Shown here piece after piece: positions 1 through 7,863 of a DNA stretch of 64,000 nt. Each line of letters begins with the position of its first letter. Position 1 is the first letter of the stretch. The notes beneath the pieces are model-generated. The model saw only the letters and a program-made list of their open reading frames with translations. It did no database searches and was not told the DNA's origin. The DNA is taken from the NCBI RefSeq assembly GCF_041949975.1, contig NZ_JBHFQG010000003.1:62001-126000 (forward strand), given 5' to 3'. This stretch comes from Alteribacillus sp041949975. Its GTDB lineage: Bacteria > Bacillota > Bacilli > Bacillales > Marinococcaceae. The translations under genes and the position numbers were made by a program.

Positions 1-670
1 AAGAAACACTTCTCGTAGCTGCCTCTAAGTCCGTGCCTTCCATAGCTGCTTCTACTGCTTCTATTTGAGAAACAGAATTTTGTTCTCCAGAATTGTAAAT
101 CATCCCCACAGTCGCTTCTGGAAAGTATTCTGTGATAAAATCAACGGTCATCTCAATGGCTTCAGGATGAAGGTCCATGACCCCTGTAATCAACTCTCCC
201 GGTGTTTCGGTGTCCTCTATAAGGCCAGCTTCTACAGCATCGGTTACTGATGTGAAAATAATCGGAGTTTCAGAGCTTGCCTGCAGTGCTGATTGCGCAC
301 TCGGCGTCGAATTGGCAAAAATCAAATCTACTCCATCAGCAACAAAATTATTCGCAATCGTTGCCGTATTATTCTGATCATTCTGAGCATTTTGATAATC
401 GAACTCGATATTTTCTCCTTCTGTATATCCTTGATCGGCTAAACCTTCTTTAAACCCTTCATATGCTTCATCGAGCGAAGGGTGTTCAACAATCTGTGTA
501 GCTCCGACTACCACACTATCTTCCGCTTCCCCTTCTGCATCTTCTTCCTCTGTTCCGCCGGTAGCCGTCTCATTTTCCCCAGACGCTTCTTCTTCCCCTT
601 CTCCGCACGCTGCTAAAACGGTGACAGATAACGCTCCGGTTAAAAGCAGCTGCAGCCATCTTTTTTTCAT
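1..670 (-). CDS. ABC transporter substrate-binding lipoprotein, TrpX/ABC_sub_bind type (partial)
   Basis: The coding region starts at the ATG at 670 and runs off the left edge, so about 223 N-terminal residues are visible. The N-terminus is a lipoprotein signal peptide with lipobox LAAC (Cys22). A long acidic linker rich in Glu, Gly and Ser follows, as in surface lipoproteins of salt-tolerant bacilli. The folded part contains segments such as VVVGATQIVEHPSLDEAYEG, then NNTATIANNFVADGVDLIFA and TPIIFTSVTDAVEAGL, typical of the binding-protein family found beside tryptophan or unknown-amino-acid ABC permeases. Its role should be capture of a small solute outside the membrane. The permease and ATPase genes would lie downstream, outside the window. 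TTTACA-N17-TAAGAT around 721-750 on this strand is a possible promoter. The substrate is unknown. Confidence 0.85.
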   Translation of the reverse strand, partial: MKKRWLQLLLTGALSVTVLAACGEGEEEASGENETATGGTEEEDAEGEAEDSVVVGATQIVEHPSLDEAYEGFKEGLADQGYTEGENIEFDYQNAQNDQNNTATIANNFVADGVDLIFANSTPSAQSALQASSETPIIFTSVTDAVEAGLIEDTETPGELITGVMDLHPEAIEMTVDFITEYFPEATVGMIYNSGEQNSVSQIEAVEAAMEGTDLEAATRSVS

Positions 671-831
671 AGTTGTTCTCCCCCTCTTTATATGTAGGAA
701 TTTTCTAATAGTTACATTTATCTTATAGGATTCTGCAAAACTTGTAAATAATTATTTTTTACGCAGTAAAGCGTCTAAGTAATTCAGTGGAGATAGTTCC
801 CAGGTTTCAAGATCCTTGTTTGGAGGAAGCT

Positions 832-864
832 AAAAAGGGATGCCTCTTCCTTTCGAGACATCCC
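832..864 (-). terminator. Rho-independent terminator after the 876-1445 gene
   Basis: On the minus strand GGGATG pairs with CATCCC around a 16-base loop, followed by TTTTT. The same hairpin with an almost identical loop recurs at 54132-54166, so it belongs to a dispersed terminator family in this genome. Confidence 0.75.
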
Positions 865-875
865 CATCGTTATCA

Positions 876-1445
876 TCAAGAAATCGATTCTATATTTACG
901 GTCACCCCTGGTAAATCAATTTCTTCATTCGCTCTTATGTTTTCTTGAATCACCGGTTTCCATTCGTTTTCATATATTTCAGGAAAAGACAGCCTAGCAT
1001 GATTTGAAAAGACATGATTTCCTTTAATATAGTCATTATACTCATCGACCAAAAGAGCACCGTCCTGAATATTAAATGTAATTTGATATGATTCTCCATC
1101 TATCTCATCTTCTACGGTGTAGCCAAAATCGTAAAGACGTTCGAGTACTGCATAATCGTCAAACGGAACAATAACAGCCTGTGCTGATTCTATTCTCTCA
1201 GCCCCTTCTACTGATAAAACCCGTTCACCCTGCGATGCTCTGTCTGCAAATACTTCGGTAACGTAAAGATACAGAGCAGCCATTATGACGGCAAGTATAA
1301 TAGAGGCCAGCCTTTCTATATTTTTACGAGGCTTTTCCTTTTTTTTCATAAATGAATGAAGAGCCAGCCCTAAAAGAAACGTCAGAGTTAAAATAGTAAG
1401 GGATAATAATAGATGAAACAACCACGGTTCAAGCGTTAAAATCAT
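876..1445 (-). CDS. Two-helix membrane protein of unknown function
   Basis: About 189 residues. Two hydrophobic helices (roughly residues 5-30 and 44-62) are separated by a short basic loop (KKKEKPRKN). A hydrophilic, acidic domain follows and probably faces outside. I prefer the ATG at 1445 because AAAGGATGG lies five bases upstream; an ATG three codons earlier (1454) sits directly on that motif and is less likely. The soluble part has an alternating strand-like pattern but no motif I recognise. It is a single-gene unit bounded by a terminator at 832-864 and divergent from the radical SAM gene at 1574. No function is proposed. Confidence 0.75.
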   Translation of the reverse strand: MILTLEPWLFHLLLSLTILTLTFLLGLALHSFMKKKEKPRKNIERLASIILAVIMAALYLYVTEVFADRASQGERVLSVEGAERIESAQAVIVPFDDYAVLERLYDFGYTVEDEIDGESYQITFNIQDGALLVDEYNDYIKGNHVFSNHARLSFPEIYENEWKPVIQENIRANEEIDLPGVTVNIESIS

Positions 1446-1573
1446 TCCTACCATCCTTTAAAACAGCTGTATATTTTCATTACTACGATATAGGAAGAAA
1501 TGAAAGCCGAACATATGATATCATATTCCTAGTGTTTTATGCGATGAAATAGCAGTAAAAGGAGCGATTTTGT

Positions 1574-3340
1574 TTGAATGTCGTTGTAAGTACATTAAAT
1601 GCTAAGTATATTCATACCTGCCTGGCCCTTCGTTATTTAAAGGCTTTTGCAGAACCAGATTATAATGTCAATATAGCAGAATATACGATTAAAGATCCTG
1701 CTATGAATATTGTAACAGACCTGTTTGAGAAAAAGCCCGATGTCATCGGCTTTTCCTGCTACATTTGGAATATTGAAGAAACCATTGAAGTAGTGTCTAT
1801 GCTGAAAAAAATAGATTCCAATATAACGATCGTACTTGGCGGTCCGGAAGTTTCATATGATACGGACTACTGGATGAAACGTCTTCCTGAAGTTGATTTT
1901 ATCGTCATGGGAGAAGGCGAAGAAACGTTTAAACACCTTCTTGAGGAAATGAACAGCGAACAGAAGTTTCATATGGTTTTCGGAACAGCTTATCGTAAAG
2001 ACGGCCGAGTCAGAATAAATCCGCCTCGTCCTAAAGTTCCTCTTGAAGACCTGCCAAGCCCGTACCGTTTCGAAGAAGATAAAGAAGCACTGTCTAAACG
2101 GATTACGTATTTTGAAACAAGCCGCGGCTGTCCTTTCAGCTGTCAATTCTGTCTTTCTTCTATTGAAAATGGCGTCCGCTATTTTGATATAAATGAAGTC
2201 AAAAAAGACCTGCTTTATTTAATAGAAAACGGTGCAAAAATGGTAAAATTCGTGGACCGCACTTTTAATATTCAGCGCGAGTACGCAAAGGAAATCTTTC
2301 AATTTTTAATTGACAACCACCAGGGCTGTCAATTTCAATTTGAAATTACCGCAGATATTATGCCGCCTGAACTACTGACATTTTTAAACGAAAATGCACC
2401 GCCGGGGATTTTCCGGTTTGAAATTGGTGTTCAATCGACCAACGACGCTACGAATAAATTAGTCAAACGCCACCAAAACCTGAAAAAGCTGGAACGAACG
2501 GTAACGATGGTAAAAGAAGGCGGAAAAATCGAACAGCACCTTGATCTCATCGCAGGTCTGCCGGAAGAAGATTACGGCCGCTTTAAACAAACCTTTAATG
2601 ATGTCTTTGCGATGGGGCCGGAAGAATTGCAGCTCGGATTCTTGAAAATGCTGAGAGGGACAGGCCTGCGAATACGGGCAGAAGACCACGGCTATGTGTA
2701 TATGGACAACGCACCGTATGAAATGCTAAGAAATGACGTACTTAGCTTTGCTGACATCGCCCGCATTAAGCGAGTTGAAGACATTTTAGAAAAATATTGG
2801 AACGACCACCGCATGGATCACACGATAGAATACCTTGTAAACCAAAGCTTTCCGACTGCGTTTGACTTCTTTCAGGAATTCGGGGATTACTGGCATCAAA
2901 AAGGCTGGGGCCGAATCGGGCATCAGCTTGAAGACCTTTTCCTCCGCCTTGAAGAATTTTTAAAGCATCACGGGGTGAAAAACATTGCGGTGATCAAAGG
3001 GATAATGACCTATGATTACTTTTTGCACCAAAAGCATAAACCTCGGAAATCCTGGGGAACACCGGAGCTTTCCAAAAAAGAGCATACAGAGTTGATGAAT
3101 TTATTTGCTGATCAGCCACAACTGCCTCATTTACCAGTTTCGTTGAAGAAACAGGATTGGCATAAACACGCAGTAACCGAACTGATGCCGTTTTCCCTGC
3201 AGGCTTACCTTGAAACAGGCAGCATAGTAAAAAAACAAGAAATACTGCTTGTTCATTATGATGTTAAAAACCAAAAACAAACGACCCGGTTTATTCCATA
3301 TGATACCATATTGAAAAATCGTCCTGCTGCAGCCAAATAG
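1574..3340 (+). CDS. B12-binding domain radical SAM protein (DUF4080-type)
   Basis: 588 residues from a TTG start at 1574, supported by AAAAGGAG ending about nine bases upstream. Residues 1-130 form a cobalamin-binding-like Rossmann domain (GFSCYIWNIEET, then VLGGPEVSYD). The radical SAM core follows with the CxxxCxxC cluster motif in RGCPFSCQFCLSS near residue 190, and downstream elements KFVDRTFN, EIGVQSTN and DLIAGLPEED typical of B12-type radical SAM enzymes. The last 200 residues match the DUF4080 style of C-terminal region (KGWGRIGHQLEDLFLRLEEF). Members of this family bind a [4Fe-4S] cluster and cleave S-adenosylmethionine, but the substrate of the Bacillus versions is not known. It is single-gene and cytosolic, with no neighbouring pathway genes to suggest a substrate. 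Confidence 0.9.
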   Translation: MNVVVSTLNAKYIHTCLALRYLKAFAEPDYNVNIAEYTIKDPAMNIVTDLFEKKPDVIGFSCYIWNIEETIEVVSMLKKIDSNITIVLGGPEVSYDTDYWMKRLPEVDFIVMGEGEETFKHLLEEMNSEQKFHMVFGTAYRKDGRVRINPPRPKVPLEDLPSPYRFEEDKEALSKRITYFETSRGCPFSCQFCLSSIENGVRYFDINEVKKDLLYLIENGAKMVKFVDRTFNIQREYAKEIFQFLIDNHQGCQFQFEITADIMPPELLTFLNENAPPGIFRFEIGVQSTNDATNKLVKRHQNLKKLERTVTMVKEGGKIEQHLDLIAGLPEEDYGRFKQTFNDVFAMGPEELQLGFLKMLRGTGLRIRAEDHGYVYMDNAPYEMLRNDVLSFADIARIKRVEDILEKYWNDHRMDHTIEYLVNQSFPTAFDFFQEFGDYWHQKGWGRIGHQLEDLFLRLEEFLKHHGVKNIAVIKGIMTYDYFLHQKHKPRKSWGTPELSKKEHTELMNLFADQPQLPHLPVSLKKQDWHKHAVTELMPFSLQAYLETGSIVKKQEILLVHYDVKNQKQTTRFIPYDTILKNRPAAAK

Positions 3341-3545
3341 GCGGGAACAACGGGGAGTCAGGTGCTGAGTACACGGTACCTGCTTCCCTTTCCAGACCGA
3401 GGTTCCGCTAATGTTATCAATAGTACTCTTTCAAACAGTTTCGCGGACCCACATTCGGCTATTAACCCTAAACACGTAGATTTTTCGTTCGTGAAATAAC
3501 GGAACGAGGGTCCGTGTCTTAAACTCAAACAAAAACCAATGTGAA
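3341..3545. other. Non-coding stretch with nested inverted repeats
   Basis: No credible coding frame. Two nested pairs of complementary segments are visible: GCGGACCC near 3443 with GGGTCCGT near 3507, and GAGGTTCCG near 3401 with CGGAACGAGG near 3500. The intervening bases are AT-rich. It looks like a decayed hairpin repeat or a structured transcript tail; function unknown. Confidence 0.4.
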
Positions 3546-3546
3546 A

Positions 3547-3571
3547 AGAGGCTGCCTTAGAGGCAGCCTCT
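3547..3571 (-). terminator. Terminator of the small heat-shock gene
   Basis: Perfect 11-bp stem (AGAGGCTGCCT with AGGCAGCCTCT), three-base loop, followed on the minus strand by TTTTC. It lies directly after the stop of the Hsp20 gene. Confidence 0.75.
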
Positions 3572-3589
3572 GCTATGTGTAGGGTTCAG

Positions 3590-4021
3590 TCACTTTCTCT
3601 CCTTCTCATCAATTCCTATAAAACGTTCGCGTGACAAAGGATTCTCGCGTTTCGGAATATGCAGAACAAGCAGATCCTCTACATACGAAACTTTAATTTC
3701 TTCGCCTTTTATTGGGCCGAGGTGTATTTTCTTGTAAAACTCTTCAAAGCGGGACGTTTGTCGAAAAAATTGATCACTTTCTACTTTGTCCGTTTCATCG
3801 TGTACCGCTTTGATCGTCACATATTCATCCTCATATTCTATAAATATCCTGTCACTTTCAAACCCGGGCAGCGATGCTTCCACTACATAATAACTGCCTT
3901 CTTCCCGAATGGCCGTTTTCTCATTATCACGTAAACCTGGAAATGATGAAAACAAATCATGAAACGTATCAAAAACTTCGTTAAATATATCAGATTGATG
4001 GCGTATAGGTCTTTTAGTCAT
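3590..4021 (-). CDS. Hsp20/alpha-crystallin family small heat-shock protein
   Basis: 143 residues, a usual length for bacterial small heat-shock proteins. The alpha-crystallin domain spans roughly residues 38-130. It includes YYVVEASLPGFESDRIFIEY, the YVTIKA strand, and the closing VSYVEDLLVLHIPKRE where the family has a G-x-L motif; here the Gly is replaced (VEDLLVL). The N-terminal segment is short and aromatic-rich (FDTFHDLFSSFPGL). Such proteins hold unfolded clients for refolding by DnaK. AGGAGG lies seven to eight bases before the ATG. I did not see a CIRCE element upstream. Confidence 0.9.
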   Translation of the reverse strand: MTKRPIRHQSDIFNEVFDTFHDLFSSFPGLRDNEKTAIREEGSYYVVEASLPGFESDRIFIEYEDEYVTIKAVHDETDKVESDQFFRQTSRFEEFYKKIHLGPIKGEEIKVSYVEDLLVLHIPKRENPLSRERFIGIDEKERK

Positions 4022-4243
4022 GTGGATTCCTCCTTTTTATTTTCTGATCTCATCATATGCATCCCCGTCAAAAATTTATAAACTCCAGCCTAGACAAAGC
4101 TTTTCAGAGAAATATCCCTATTTGTCCAACCGCTTCTGCCATAACCTTTTTGCAATTGATGAATAAAATATGGTATAAAGCAACATATTTTTCCACAAAA
4201 TGATAATGTAAGCGTACACAATTAATGTTGGAGGTGAACTAAG

Positions 4244-4459
4244 ATGGGACTCTTTTCCTCGATAAAAGAATGGAAAAAAGCAAGGCAGGAAAAGCATATT
4301 GCCAACATGGAAGCAAAGGGGATCTGTCCGGACTGCCGCGGGCGAGGTTTTGATCTTTATTATCCCGTTGAATATTATACTACGACTCCCTCCGTTGAAT
4401 GTCCCGGCTGCAATGGAAGCGGCTTATTTTCCGATTGGAACAGCCAAACAAGCCAATAA
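4244..4459 (+). CDS. Small protein with DnaJ-like paired CxxCxGxG zinc motifs
   Basis: 71 residues behind a clear GGAGGTG ribosome binding site. A basic amphipathic N-terminal helix (SIKEWKKARQEKHIANMEA) precedes two cysteine pairs: CPDCRGRGF near residue 29 and CPGCNGSG near residue 52. This is the spacing of a DnaJ-type zinc-binding module, so the four cysteines probably bind one Zn2+. Similar short proteins are common in bacilli and are usually unnamed. The specific role is unknown. It converges with the broken lipoprotein gene at 4496-5134. Confidence 0.8.
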   Translation: MGLFSSIKEWKKARQEKHIANMEAKGICPDCRGRGFDLYYPVEYYTTTPSVECPGCNGSGLFSDWNSQTSQ

Positions 4460-4495
4460 AGGCGGCTGGAAACATTTCCGCCGTCCACTCATTTT

Positions 4496-5134
4496 TTACA
4501 ATGCTTCCTCAGACCAGCGGAGGCCAAACACTACTACATGCTCTTTTTGTTCAATTGTACGCTCTAATTCTTTTTCTTCGTTCCAGTCCGCAGAAATCGA
4601 CGACCCAGATTGCATGATTGCCATCCAAGACGTTTCGTTTTGGTCCACCGGCACTTCATTTAAATGAGTGTAAACTTTTTCATCCCATGCAAAAGGCAGC
4701 TGAAATGCTGTAGAAGCAGTCGAATATTGAAAAGGCCTCTCTCCTTCATCCGCCGCTTGCGCCTCATGGAAATAAAGCTCCATATCTGTTTTATTATCAT
4801 TTCCCGCATGATTAAGCTCATTTAAACCGAATATAAGTTCATTTATGTACTCTTTTTCCTCTTTTTCAAGTCCAATGCCTAATTTAGTACCTGACTCTTC
4901 TTCTAAACGTTCTCCATCCTCATATACGTCTATGACCACTTTTACCGCTTTTATATTATTCTGTTGAAACTCCGGTTCATATACCACATAATTCTCCACT
5001 CCAAATGGAAGATAGCGCTGTTGATCCTCTGAAAGCTCTTTTTCCTTCAGGACCGGCTCTTTGTTTGTTGGCATGTCATTCGCACAGCCTGCTAAACCAA
5101 TCAGAAGGACACCAAAGATCGGTTAATGCTTCAT
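4496..5134 (-). pseudogene. Lipoprotein gene with a stop codon inside its signal peptide
   Basis: A long frame encodes an acidic protein of unknown family ending at 4496. Upstream in the same frame is a lipoprotein signal peptide. The ATG at 5134 has GGAGG nine bases before it, followed by Lys-His, then TAA at 5125-5123, then PIFGVLLIGLAGCANDM with lipobox LAGC. The TAA is codon 4 of the natural reading frame. If translation started only at the internal ATG (5074) the protein (192 residues) would lack its export signal and would have no ribosome binding site. The mature part has no motif I recognise. I call it a pseudogene by nonsense mutation; stop readthrough or a sequencing error are the alternatives. 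Confidence 0.7.
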
Positions 5135-5398
5135 CTATATCTACCTCCATCCTTTTTCATCAAAAACAGTAAAATAGAACGCTTTTCTTACAAAAAAGAT
5201 CGTTATCTATTAAAGCCTCATCATCTTTTTTCCCAGTTAGGAAAGACTTGATTTATCCTGCATTTTTTTAACTTCTTATGATTATGTGATTTCACTGTTT
5301 TTGTTTCGCTTTTCTATTGTTCAAGCCTTCTTTATCTTGCTTATTGCTAACGACCTATTTCTTGTTTTATGAACAAACTTTTACCTTACATCCATTAA

Positions 5399-5427
5399 TT
5401 GACAAAATTGTCAGGTGATTATAACAT
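5399..5427 (+). promoter_or_regulatory. Sigma-A promoter with overlapping palindrome before the secreted protein gene
   Basis: TTGACA at 5399-5404, 17-base spacer, TAACAT at 5422-5427. An inverted repeat TGACAA-AA-TTGTCA (5400-5413) lies over the -35 element, so a dimeric repressor could block the promoter. The regulator is unknown. Confidence 0.5.
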
Positions 5428-5468
5428 CTGCTTGTGTTAATAAAACTAGTAAGGAGGAGATTTTGGGG

Positions 5469-6104
5469 ATGGAAAAGCAATTTAAATGCGCTGCAAGTTT
5501 ACTAGCTTTATCTCTTGTTCTTTCAGCAGTTCTGCCTCATTTCGCACAAGCTGAAGAGTCACCGACTGTAAAGAATTCCTCTGAAATAGAAAATCAGCTT
5601 GATGAATTTACACACTTGTTAAAAGAAATGGAAGCAGCAGGTATTGACCTTCAACACTTAGAAGAAAACACAGACGCACAAATTAATGAATTAAGTCCTG
5701 AAACTCAAAACGTATACTATGAATATGAAAAAAATGGCGCTATTCATAAAGGAAATGCAAATGAACAGCAAAGCTCCATGAAATCCGCTGAAGCCGTTCC
5801 ACCGAAAGCTGAAATGCAGCATCAAGTGCAGCCGCAAATTTGGGCTTCCATTACAAAAAAAGCCGTTCAAAAGGCATTACGCTATGGAGGTACATACGCG
5901 GGAGATTTAATAAAGCGTATTCCATATAAATGGGCAGATAAAGCGGGCGACTCCATTTCAAAATATGGAAATAAAGCGGCTGACGTACTGGAAGAATTAA
6001 ACAATTTTACAGAATCCGCTGTAGCATTAGGGCTGACAAAAGCTGGGATTCCTCCTGCTGACGCCTTGTATATCGCTAAATTTATTGTATTCTTTTTAGG
6101 TTAA
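5469..6104 (+). CDS. Secreted protein with amphipathic hydrophobic C-terminus; candidate toxin or bacteriocin-like
   Basis: 211 residues from the ATG at 5469; AAGGAGG lies 11 bases upstream, and a TTG two codons earlier is an alternative start. A classical Sec signal peptide (residues 1-28) ends in HFAQA-EE. A charged, Glu-rich middle region of about 80 residues follows. The C-terminal 90 residues change character: WASITKKAVQKALRYGGTYA, basic helices, then a hydrophobic end finishing in IAKFIVFFLG. This acidic pro-region plus membrane-active C-terminal half resembles processed bacteriocin-type precursors, but I cannot assign a named family. The next gene encodes a small polytopic membrane protein, the expected form for a self-immunity partner. 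Own promoter at 5399-5427. Confidence 0.7.
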   Translation: MEKQFKCAASLLALSLVLSAVLPHFAQAEESPTVKNSSEIENQLDEFTHLLKEMEAAGIDLQHLEENTDAQINELSPETQNVYYEYEKNGAIHKGNANEQQSSMKSAEAVPPKAEMQHQVQPQIWASITKKAVQKALRYGGTYAGDLIKRIPYKWADKAGDSISKYGNKAADVLEELNNFTESAVALGLTKAGIPPADALYIAKFIVFFLG

Positions 6105-6105
6105 C

Positions 6106-6130
6106 AAGGAGCGGGCCGGTCCCGCTCTTT
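6106..6130 (+). terminator. Attenuator-like hairpin between secreted protein and membrane protein
   Basis: GAGCGGG at 6109-6115 pairs with CCCGCTC at 6121-6127 around CCGGT, followed by TTT. It sits between the stop codon of the secreted protein and the ribosome binding site of the next gene, so it may reduce rather than abolish readthrough. Confidence 0.6.
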
Positions 6131-6149
6131 ATCGATTCGGAGGGGTATT

Positions 6150-6653
6150 ATGCATCTAGGATTGGCCATTATTATTTTCCTTCTATCTTTTATCGTATTT
6201 TTTATTTTCATCGTTAAAAGTGAAAAGAAAGAAAACCATGATTATAATGAAAAATATTTACTGTCTTCTGTTGTTGCATCCGCTGTGCTTTCCCTCATCT
6301 CAACCGCAATTATTATGTTTTTTGTGTTTATTTTTACTGGGGCAGCAGCTTTTATTAATTCGTTATTCAGTCTCGATATAGACAAAAATCAATTAGGAAC
6401 GCTGGTTATTGCGACAGCCGTTTATATGTTTACCGCCGATCATCTATTCACAGCTGTTATTAAGTATATAACCGAGAGTGCATCCATGCGTCTTGTTTTC
6501 TTATTCGCTCTGAGGTTTATTTTCATATTTATCGTTTGTCTTTTTTTATCAATTAGTTCAGTAAAAGCAAGCATCATTTCCTTATGTCTGGCTGTCTTTT
6601 TACTGTTAGTAGAAATAATTTATCACTCACGAAAAAGTGACGAGAAAAACTAA
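6150..6653 (+). CDS. Polytopic membrane protein, possible immunity partner
   Basis: 167 residues, ATG preceded by GGAGGGG. Hydrophobic segments lie at about residues 3-24, 40-68, 80-96, 112-134 and 137-160, so four to five membrane spans are likely. The ends are charged (KSEKKENHDYNEK after the first span, SRKSDEKN at the C-terminus). No conserved family motif is recognised. Its place 45 bases after a secreted, membrane-active-looking protein, with only a weak hairpin between, suggests a shared function such as self-protection or export. That is inference from arrangement only. The 3' end overlaps the remnant of an acetyltransferase on the other strand. Confidence 0.7.
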   Translation: MHLGLAIIIFLLSFIVFFIFIVKSEKKENHDYNEKYLLSSVVASAVLSLISTAIIMFFVFIFTGAAAFINSLFSLDIDKNQLGTLVIATAVYMFTADHLFTAVIKYITESASMRLVFLFALRFIFIFIVCLFLSISSVKASIISLCLAVFLLLVEIIYHSRKSDEKN

Positions 6654-6774
6654 TTTTTAATTTTTAACACTTTCGCGGGACTGCCTCCAACAACTGTGTT
6701 ATTAGGTACACTTTTTTGTTACAACAGTCCCGGAAGCAATCACCGCATTATCCCCTATCGTAACGCCGGGGTTT
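6650..6774 (-). pseudogene. C-terminal remnant of a hexapeptide sugar O-acetyltransferase (Maa/LacA type)
   Basis: Reading the minus strand, one frame gives NPGVTIGDNAVIASGTVVTK and the next frame VPNNTVVGGSPAKVLKIKN then TAG. Together these form the last 40 residues of a left-handed beta-helix acetyltransferase. One extra base separates the two frames, and the first 140 or so residues of the enzyme are absent. It is a dead fragment. Confidence 0.75.
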
Positions 6775-6907
6775 ATACACCGCCATTTTTATCCTTTATC
6801 ACTTCCTGCAGTTTTTTTATCTCTCTTGTTTCTTGAAGTTGGTTTTTATTAATCCTTCCCAGTGCATCAAAAACAGCAAATATTGCAGCAAAAATTAAAA
6901 ATTCCAT
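6773..6907 (-). CDS. Small single-span membrane protein, 44 residues
   Basis: ATG at 6907 with AGAGGA six bases upstream. The peptide starts MEFLIFAAIFAVFDALGRIN, a single hydrophobic helix, followed by a charged coiled-coil-like tail rich in Lys and Glu. It lies 20 bases after the stop of the 6927-7604 gene on the same strand and probably belongs to that operon. No known function. Confidence 0.6.
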   Translation of the reverse strand: MEFLIFAAIFAVFDALGRINKNQLQETREIKKLQEVIKDKNGGV

Positions 6908-6926
6908 TTTATTTCCTCTTTCCATC

Positions 6927-7604
6927 TTATAAGCTTCGTTCATTTCCATTAGAATCCCTTAAGATAAGATTGATTCCATTTGCCTGGCCTCCATAATAAT
7001 ATTTTTCCAAATCTGAAATATCCACGGTTTCTTCAAAATGAAAGGTATCTTTTTCTTTTGGTAATAGCGTTTCTTCTTGGATTCCCTCTTTGTTCAAAAG
7101 AGATATCGTTGGAACATCTTCCACGCGGTGAATGGATTCAATAAACTCCACTGTAACGTTTACTTCTTCCGAGCTTTTATTTTCCAGCGGAATAGAAAAT
7201 TGTATGTACATTTCTTTCTTCTCTTCATCTGCTTCATAGGAACACGAACTCTTCTCTCTGTCATAATCAACCGCATAAACACCAGCCGCCATCGTACTTT
7301 GATATGCAGATACAATAGCTGATGGTGTAATTATAAAAATTGATATACTTGCAAATAAAATCTTACCCTGCCATTTTTTAAGTGAATGGCCAATGAAAAA
7401 AAGACTAAGAATGAGAGCAGCTAAGCTGGCTAAACCAAAAAAATGAAGCCCGCTTTCCGTATCCATATTTGAATAAGGGGGAATACCAAGGTTTCGAAAA
7501 ATTGCTTCCCCAAATGGAGTCCGATGAGGAAACGGAAACTGAAGCAGGTATGCCAAACTAAACAGGCTAATACCAGCCCATAATAGGTAAGGATGTTTTA
7601 TCAT
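6927..7604 (-). CDS. Membrane protein with C-terminal extracytoplasmic domain, unknown function
   Basis: 225 residues. Three hydrophobic helices (about residues 8-24, 53-73 and 83-105) are followed by a soluble domain from residue 110 with a beta-sandwich-like alternation (YIQFSIPLENKSSEEVNVTV, then KDTFHFEETVDI), suggesting an extracellular Ig-like fold. Its ATG overlaps the stop of the upstream gene in an ATGA arrangement, so the two are translationally coupled. The family is not recognised. Confidence 0.7.
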   Translation of the reverse strand: MIKHPYLLWAGISLFSLAYLLQFPFPHRTPFGEAIFRNLGIPPYSNMDTESGLHFFGLASLAALILSLFFIGHSLKKWQGKILFASISIFIITPSAIVSAYQSTMAAGVYAVDYDREKSSCSYEADEEKKEMYIQFSIPLENKSSEEVNVTVEFIESIHRVEDVPTISLLNKEGIQEETLLPKEKDTFHFEETVDISDLEKYYYGGQANGINLILRDSNGNERSL

Positions 7605-7786
7605 AAACCAGCCCCCGTATCTTTGTTCCGCTTTAGCTCTTCATGAATATCTTTAAGCACTTTATTCCTTTCTTTCATTAATTTAATCATCGTAACTACC
7701 GTATAAATGAAAAATATAATAATAAGCAATGAAAATAGGGACGGAACCCAACTAAAAAATGAAAACCAAAATGAGTGCAATTCCAC
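7601..7786 (-). CDS. Short single-span membrane protein
   Basis: 61 residues from a GTG at 7786, chosen because GGAGGG lies six bases upstream. A TTG nine codons earlier (7813) would place this ribosome binding site inside the gene. One long hydrophobic segment (SWVPSLFSLLIIIFFIYTVV) precedes a basic helical tail (KLMKERNKVLKDIHEELKRN) of the kind that dimerises. It overlaps the downstream membrane protein gene by four bases. Confidence 0.65.
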   Translation of the reverse strand: MELHSFWFSFFSWVPSLFSLLIIIFFIYTVVTMIKLMKERNKVLKDIHEELKRNKDTGAGL

Positions 7787-7811
7787 CAAGCTCCCTCCAA
7801 TATCATTTAAC

Positions 7812-7842
7812 AAATAAAAGAACCAGAATCTCTCTGGCTCCT
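7812..7842 (-). terminator. Terminator after the 7864-8436 gene
   Basis: On the minus strand GAGCCAGA pairs with TTCTGGTTC around GAGA, followed by TTTTATTTG. It separates the DUF6241-like gene from the small membrane-protein operon. Confidence 0.75.
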
Positions 7843-7863
7843 GTCAAGCGTTTCTACCTATTT

